From Candidatus Kuenenia stuttgartensis (GTDB taxonomy: Bacteria; Pseudomonadota; Alphaproteobacteria; SMXS01): DNA of 64,000 nt. This document shows positions 61,637-64,000 of this stretch, in pieces. Positions within the stretch are counted from its first letter, which is position 1, and each line of letters begins with the position of its first letter. The position numbers and the translations under genes are program-made. The DNA lies in NCBI GenBank assembly GCA_943329845.2, contig CALQFM020000001.1:1-64000 (forward strand). The letters are read 5' to 3'. Below the pieces are notes generated by a model. It ran no database searches. It was not told the DNA's origin and saw only the letters and a program-made list of their open reading frames with translations.

Positions 61637-62386
61637 TCACTTCGCTTTGAGCTGGTATGCCGCGCCGAGCTGGGTGCGCAGCACGGGGCGCGTCACCTCG
61701 CGCACCTCGCCGCGCTCCAGCGCGCCGAGCTGGAACGGGCCGTAGGCGACGCGGATCAGCCGGCTGACCTGCAGGCCGGCATGCTCCAGCAGCTTGCGCA
61801 CTTCGCGGTTCTTGCCCTCGCGGATGCCGACGGCGATCCAGGTGTTCGACGCCTTGCGGCTTTCCACCTCCACATCTGCGGGCGCGTATTTGATGCCGTC
61901 GACGACGACGCCCTTGCGCAGCTGTTCCAGCCGCTTGTCGTCCGGCTCGCCCCAGGCGCGGGCGCGGTATTTGCGTTTCCAGCCGGTCTTGGGGCTTTCC
62001 AGGTGCCGCGCCAGCTCACCGTCATTGGTCAGCAGCAGCAGCCCTTCCGAATTGATGTCGAGCCGACCGATCGAGATCACCCGCGGCATCTCCTTGGGCA
62101 GGTTCTCGAACACGGTGTTGCGGCCCTTGGGGTCCTTGTGGGTGGTCAGCAGTCCAGGCGGCTTGTGGTAGAGCCACAGCCGCGTCGCCTCGGCCGCGCC
62201 GATCGGCTTGCCGTCGACGGTGATGACCTGTCCCGGCGTGACGTTGAGTGCCGGGCTGTCCAGCTGCTTGCCGTCCACCGCGACCCGCCCGGCCTCGATC
62301 ATGGCCTCGGCCCCGCGCCGCGACGCGACACCCGCCCGCGCCAGCACCTTGGCGATCCGCTCGCCGCTCTTGTTATCGTCCGTCAT
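61637..62386 (-). CDS. rluB: 23S rRNA pseudouridine(2605) synthase
   Basis: The 249-residue protein has an N-terminal S4 RNA-binding domain (ERIAKVLARAGVASRRGAEAMIEAGRVAVDG). The RsuA/RluB catalytic domain follows, with the Asp in ISIGRLDINSEGLLLLTNDG and the late motif EGKNREVRKLLEHAGLQVSRLIRVAYGP. It makes pseudouridine in 23S rRNA. RluF or RluE roles are less likely from the length. It lies just upstream of rsmD in the direction of transcription, separated by a repeat. Confidence 0.93.
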   Translation of the reverse strand: MTDDNKSGERIAKVLARAGVASRRGAEAMIEAGRVAVDGKQLDSPALNVTPGQVITVDGKPIGAAEATRLWLYHKPPGLLTTHKDPKGRNTVFENLPKEMPRVISIGRLDINSEGLLLLTNDGELARHLESPKTGWKRKYRARAWGEPDDKRLEQLRKGVVVDGIKYAPADVEVESRKASNTWIAVGIREGKNREVRKLLEHAGLQVSRLIRVAYGPFQLGALERGEVREVTRPVLRTQLGAAYQLKAK

Positions 62387-62449
62387 GGGCGCACCATAGT
62401 GCGGAACGGATGCTTCGCATATGGCGGGTTTATCGTCCGGAGTCCAAGG

Positions 62450-63001
62450 TCATTGTCGGTCACGCTCGGCGCGAATGATGTCCGCGGCCGAAATCGACGG
62501 GTTGACTTCCGGCCATTGGTTCAACCTCGCACGAAGTCGATCAAGTCTCAGGTCGAGTGTCAGGAAAATGCTGTTGGGATCAGGCCGGTAGTCGCCGAAC
62601 GGCGGGCAGTCCACGAAGCCGTGGCTGCGATAGAGCGCGTGGGCCGGGCGGAAGAAGTCCCGGGCACCGGTCTCAAGGTTGAGCCGGGACATGCCGGCCG
62701 CCACCGCCGCCTCGACGATGTGCCGCAGCATGGCCCGGCCCACGCCCCGCCCCCGCATGGCCTGGGCGGTGTGCATGGACTTCACCTCGCCGTGGTCGGC
62801 CGACAGCCGCTTGAGCGCGCCGACGCCCGCCAGCGTCTCGCCGTCCCAGATTGTCCAGAGGGTGATATCGGGCGCGTTTAGCCCGCTCAGGTCGAGCGCA
62901 TGGGCGCTGCCGGGCGCCGTCTCCGCCCGTGCGGTGTTCAGATGAATACGCAGCAGATCGATAACCCGCTGATCGCTGAAATCGGCTTGAATGATATGCA
63001 T
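62450..63001 (-). CDS. GNAT N-acetyltransferase with an extra C-terminal segment
   Basis: The 183-residue protein has a GNAT domain (about 1-152) with GEVKSMHTAQAMRGRGVGRAMLRHIV for acetyl-CoA and FRPAHALYRSHGFVDCPPF, as in YsnE-like enzymes. A 31-residue tail follows, DRLRARLNQWPEVNPSISAA then DIIRAERDRQ, that is not part of the usual fold. It resembles a ribbon-helix-helix or antitoxin helix. This could be a fusion made by loss of a stop codon, or a lineage-specific extension. The substrate is unknown. Confidence 0.8.
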   Translation of the reverse strand: MHIIQADFSDQRVIDLLRIHLNTARAETAPGSAHALDLSGLNAPDITLWTIWDGETLAGVGALKRLSADHGEVKSMHTAQAMRGRGVGRAMLRHIVEAAVAAGMSRLNLETGARDFFRPAHALYRSHGFVDCPPFGDYRPDPNSIFLTLDLRLDRLRARLNQWPEVNPSISAADIIRAERDRQ

Positions 63002-63084
63002 CGCTTGTCAGCCCGTCGCTGCCGCTCGACAACGTAGTGCGGGTGGCGGACCGATGAAAGGTCATGCCTGCCGCAGGTTGTGGG

Positions 63085-63288
63085 TCAGTTTGAGTTTAGG
63101 AGTGCTTGGCCAGCCTCGGTCCATTTCGCATATCTGCCCACTGAATCGACTAGCCCGTATTTGAAAAGAAGCTCAACAGCACCCTCGCCAGCGCTCATGC
63201 ACTCATGATCGAGACCTTCGCTATCGGAGATGTACTGCTCGCACATCCAGGCGAGGGCCACGAGTAGCTGCTTCTCGTCCTCTGTCAC
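63085..63288 (-). CDS. Small protein coupled to an IS1-like transposase remnant
   Basis: The 67-residue product (MTEDEKQLLVALAWMCEQYI... KWTEAGQALLNSN) has the feel of a small winged-helix-type protein. Its GTG start at 63288 overlaps the TGA of the transposase tail upstream (GTGA), and aggag lies at a fitting distance. Its base composition is less GC-rich than the neighbours. It is probably a passenger or accessory gene of the insertion element. Function unknown. Confidence 0.6.
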   Translation of the reverse strand: MTEDEKQLLVALAWMCEQYISDSEGLDHECMSAGEGAVELLFKYGLVDSVGRYAKWTEAGQALLNSN

Positions 63289-63374
63289 AGCGCCTTCTCC
63301 TGCTTCTTGTAAGGTCCGCGTTTGGCTGGCTTCGCTTCGGCCGCCTCTATCAACGCAACGATATCACCAATCTA
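63285..63374 (-). pseudogene. C-terminal remnant of an IS1-like (ISXO2-type) transposase
   Basis: Read on the minus strand, the codons between a TAG at about 63372 and the TGA at 63285 give IGDIVALIEAAEAKPAKRGP followed by YKKQEKAL. Alphaproteobacterial IS1-like transposases end in forms such as DIVALIEAAE...KRGPYKKR, by recollection. No start codon or catalytic domain lies upstream, where the tadA leader begins. The element is thus a broken relic. Terminal repeats were not found. Confidence 0.6.
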
Positions 63375-63439
63375 CCAAGGCCGGTCAGACACCAGCAGCC
63401 CTGCTTGACGGCCTCGCTTGGTTTCACCAAGGTCCGCGC

Positions 63440-63886
63440 ATGCGCAACCCGTTCATGCAGATGGCCCTGGAAGAAGCCGCCGACGCCGCCTCTCGCGGCG
63501 AGGTGCCAGTCGGCGCGGTCCTGGTGAACGCCGACGGCGCGGTGCTGGCGCGGGACGGGAACCGGATCGTCGAATTGCGCGATCCCACCGCCCATGCGGA
63601 GATGATGGTCATCCGCGCGGGGGCGCGGGCGCTCGGCAGCGAGCGGCTGACCGGCTGCGATCTCTACGTCACGCTGGAGCCGTGCCCCATGTGCGCGCAG
63701 GCCATGGCGTTCGCGCGCATTCGCCGGCTGTACTACGGCGCGGCTGACCCCAAGGGCGGCGGCGTCGACCAAGGGCCGCGCATCTTCGCCCAGCCCACCT
63801 GCCATCACGCGCCCGAGGTTTATGGCGGCATCGGCGAGGGCGAGGCGGCGCGGTTGCTGAAGGACTTCTTCGCCGCGCGCCGCTGA
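63440..63886 (+). CDS. tadA: tRNA-specific adenosine deaminase
   Basis: The 148-residue deaminase converts A34 to inosine in tRNA-Arg (ACG). It has the zinc motif PTAHAEMMVIR (His52, Glu54) and EPCPMCAQAMAFARI (Cys82, Cys85), with ...LYYGAADPKGGGVDQGPRIF typical of TadA. The ATG at 63440 gives the family N-terminus (MRNPFMQMALEEA). It lies at the edge of the IS1-like remnant, 49 bases before the next gene. Confidence 0.95.
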   Translation: MRNPFMQMALEEAADAASRGEVPVGAVLVNADGAVLARDGNRIVELRDPTAHAEMMVIRAGARALGSERLTGCDLYVTLEPCPMCAQAMAFARIRRLYYGAADPKGGGVDQGPRIFAQPTCHHAPEVYGGIGEGEAARLLKDFFAARR

Positions 63887-63935
63887 GACGTCTAAGCGAT
63901 TCCGATTTACGCCAATCCACTCTAAGATTCGCGCC

Positions 63936-64000
63936 ATGGACCTGTCCCGCAGCATCCGCGACCTCGAGGCTTGGCTTGCCCATGCGGTGGACTGGACGGT
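63936..64000 (+). CDS. Start of a gene cut by the window end
   Basis: From an ATG at 63936 the frame is open to the last base and reads MDLSRSIRDLEAWLAHAVDW. That is too little to name a family. Two GATTC (CcrM-type GANTC) sites lie just upstream at 63898 and 63926. Confidence 0.45.
   Translation, partial: MDLSRSIRDLEAWLAHAVDWT

Overview
The window is a 64 kb piece of a high-GC alphaproteobacterial chromosome. The evidence is the cell-cycle regulator GcrA, an alphaproteobacterial-type RpoH, the gene strings argD-argF-hslO and argH-lptM-lysA, and the ribF ... lspA-DUF3035-M16-M16 ... mutL order, which together suggest a Rhodospirillales-like lineage. This placement is an inference; the genus cannot be fixed from the sequence. 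The gene content points to an aerobic or facultative heterotroph. There is no prophage, no CRISPR array and no rRNA. The only RNA gene seen is a tRNA-Gly with a CCC anticodon.

Layout. 0-3.7 kb: the end of an IS-type transposase, a DMT exporter, an HSD10-like dehydrogenase, phhB, an O-methyltransferase and an LMW phosphatase. 3.8-9.3 kb: a 2-oxoglutarate:ferredoxin oxidoreductase (korA-korB) with a predicted promoter, a WG-repeat membrane-anchored protein and an adrenodoxin-reductase-type ferredoxin reductase. 9.4-12.1 kb: an ECF sigma / membrane protein / periplasmic sensor operon, then rpoH. 12.2-17.2 kb: an aminotransferase, a Lon-like AAA protease coupled to an uncharacterised tandem-domain protein, and a small ABM-like protein. 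17.2-24.4 kb: a vapBC module, a GST, tRNA-Gly, an MscS channel, a hybrid MASE1-like histidine kinase, and paiB coupled to metZ. 24.5-31.6 kb: apaG, folE, argE, a hydrolase, an aldo/keto reductase, a ZIP-like membrane protein with a His tail and a parvulin lipoprotein. 31.7-40.4 kb: gcrA, an ABC permease, argD-argF-hslO, and argH-lptM-lysA with tlpA divergent. 40.4-41.3 kb: a DUF1778-GNAT toxin-antitoxin pair. 41.5-49.7 kb: an LCAD-type dehydrogenase, a TonB receptor/PepSY/DUF2946 metal-uptake operon, a pabB-pabC fusion and a lipoprotein with a transglutaminase-like pattern. 49.5-52.7 kb: an ACAD11-like dehydrogenase, conserved hypotheticals and a MaoC hydratase. 52.7-60.7 kb: ribF, lspA, a DUF3035 lipoprotein, two M16 peptidases, pgi and mutL in one tightly packed direction. 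60.6-64 kb: rsmD, rluB, GNAT, an IS1-like remnant and tadA.

Most of the window is housekeeping: arginine, lysine, methionine, folate and flavin synthesis, lipoprotein maturation, mismatch repair and tRNA/rRNA modification. The accessory layer is thin: two toxin-antitoxin pairs, two transposase remnants and a family of inverted-repeat elements. The most interesting signals are the Lon-like protease with its coupled partner, two genes whose conserved N-termini imply CTG starts, a REP-like repeat wedged beside rsmD, a GNAT enzyme with an unexplained C-terminal extension, and a possible transglutaminase-like lipoprotein. I found nothing I could defend as a complete, previously undescribed system.
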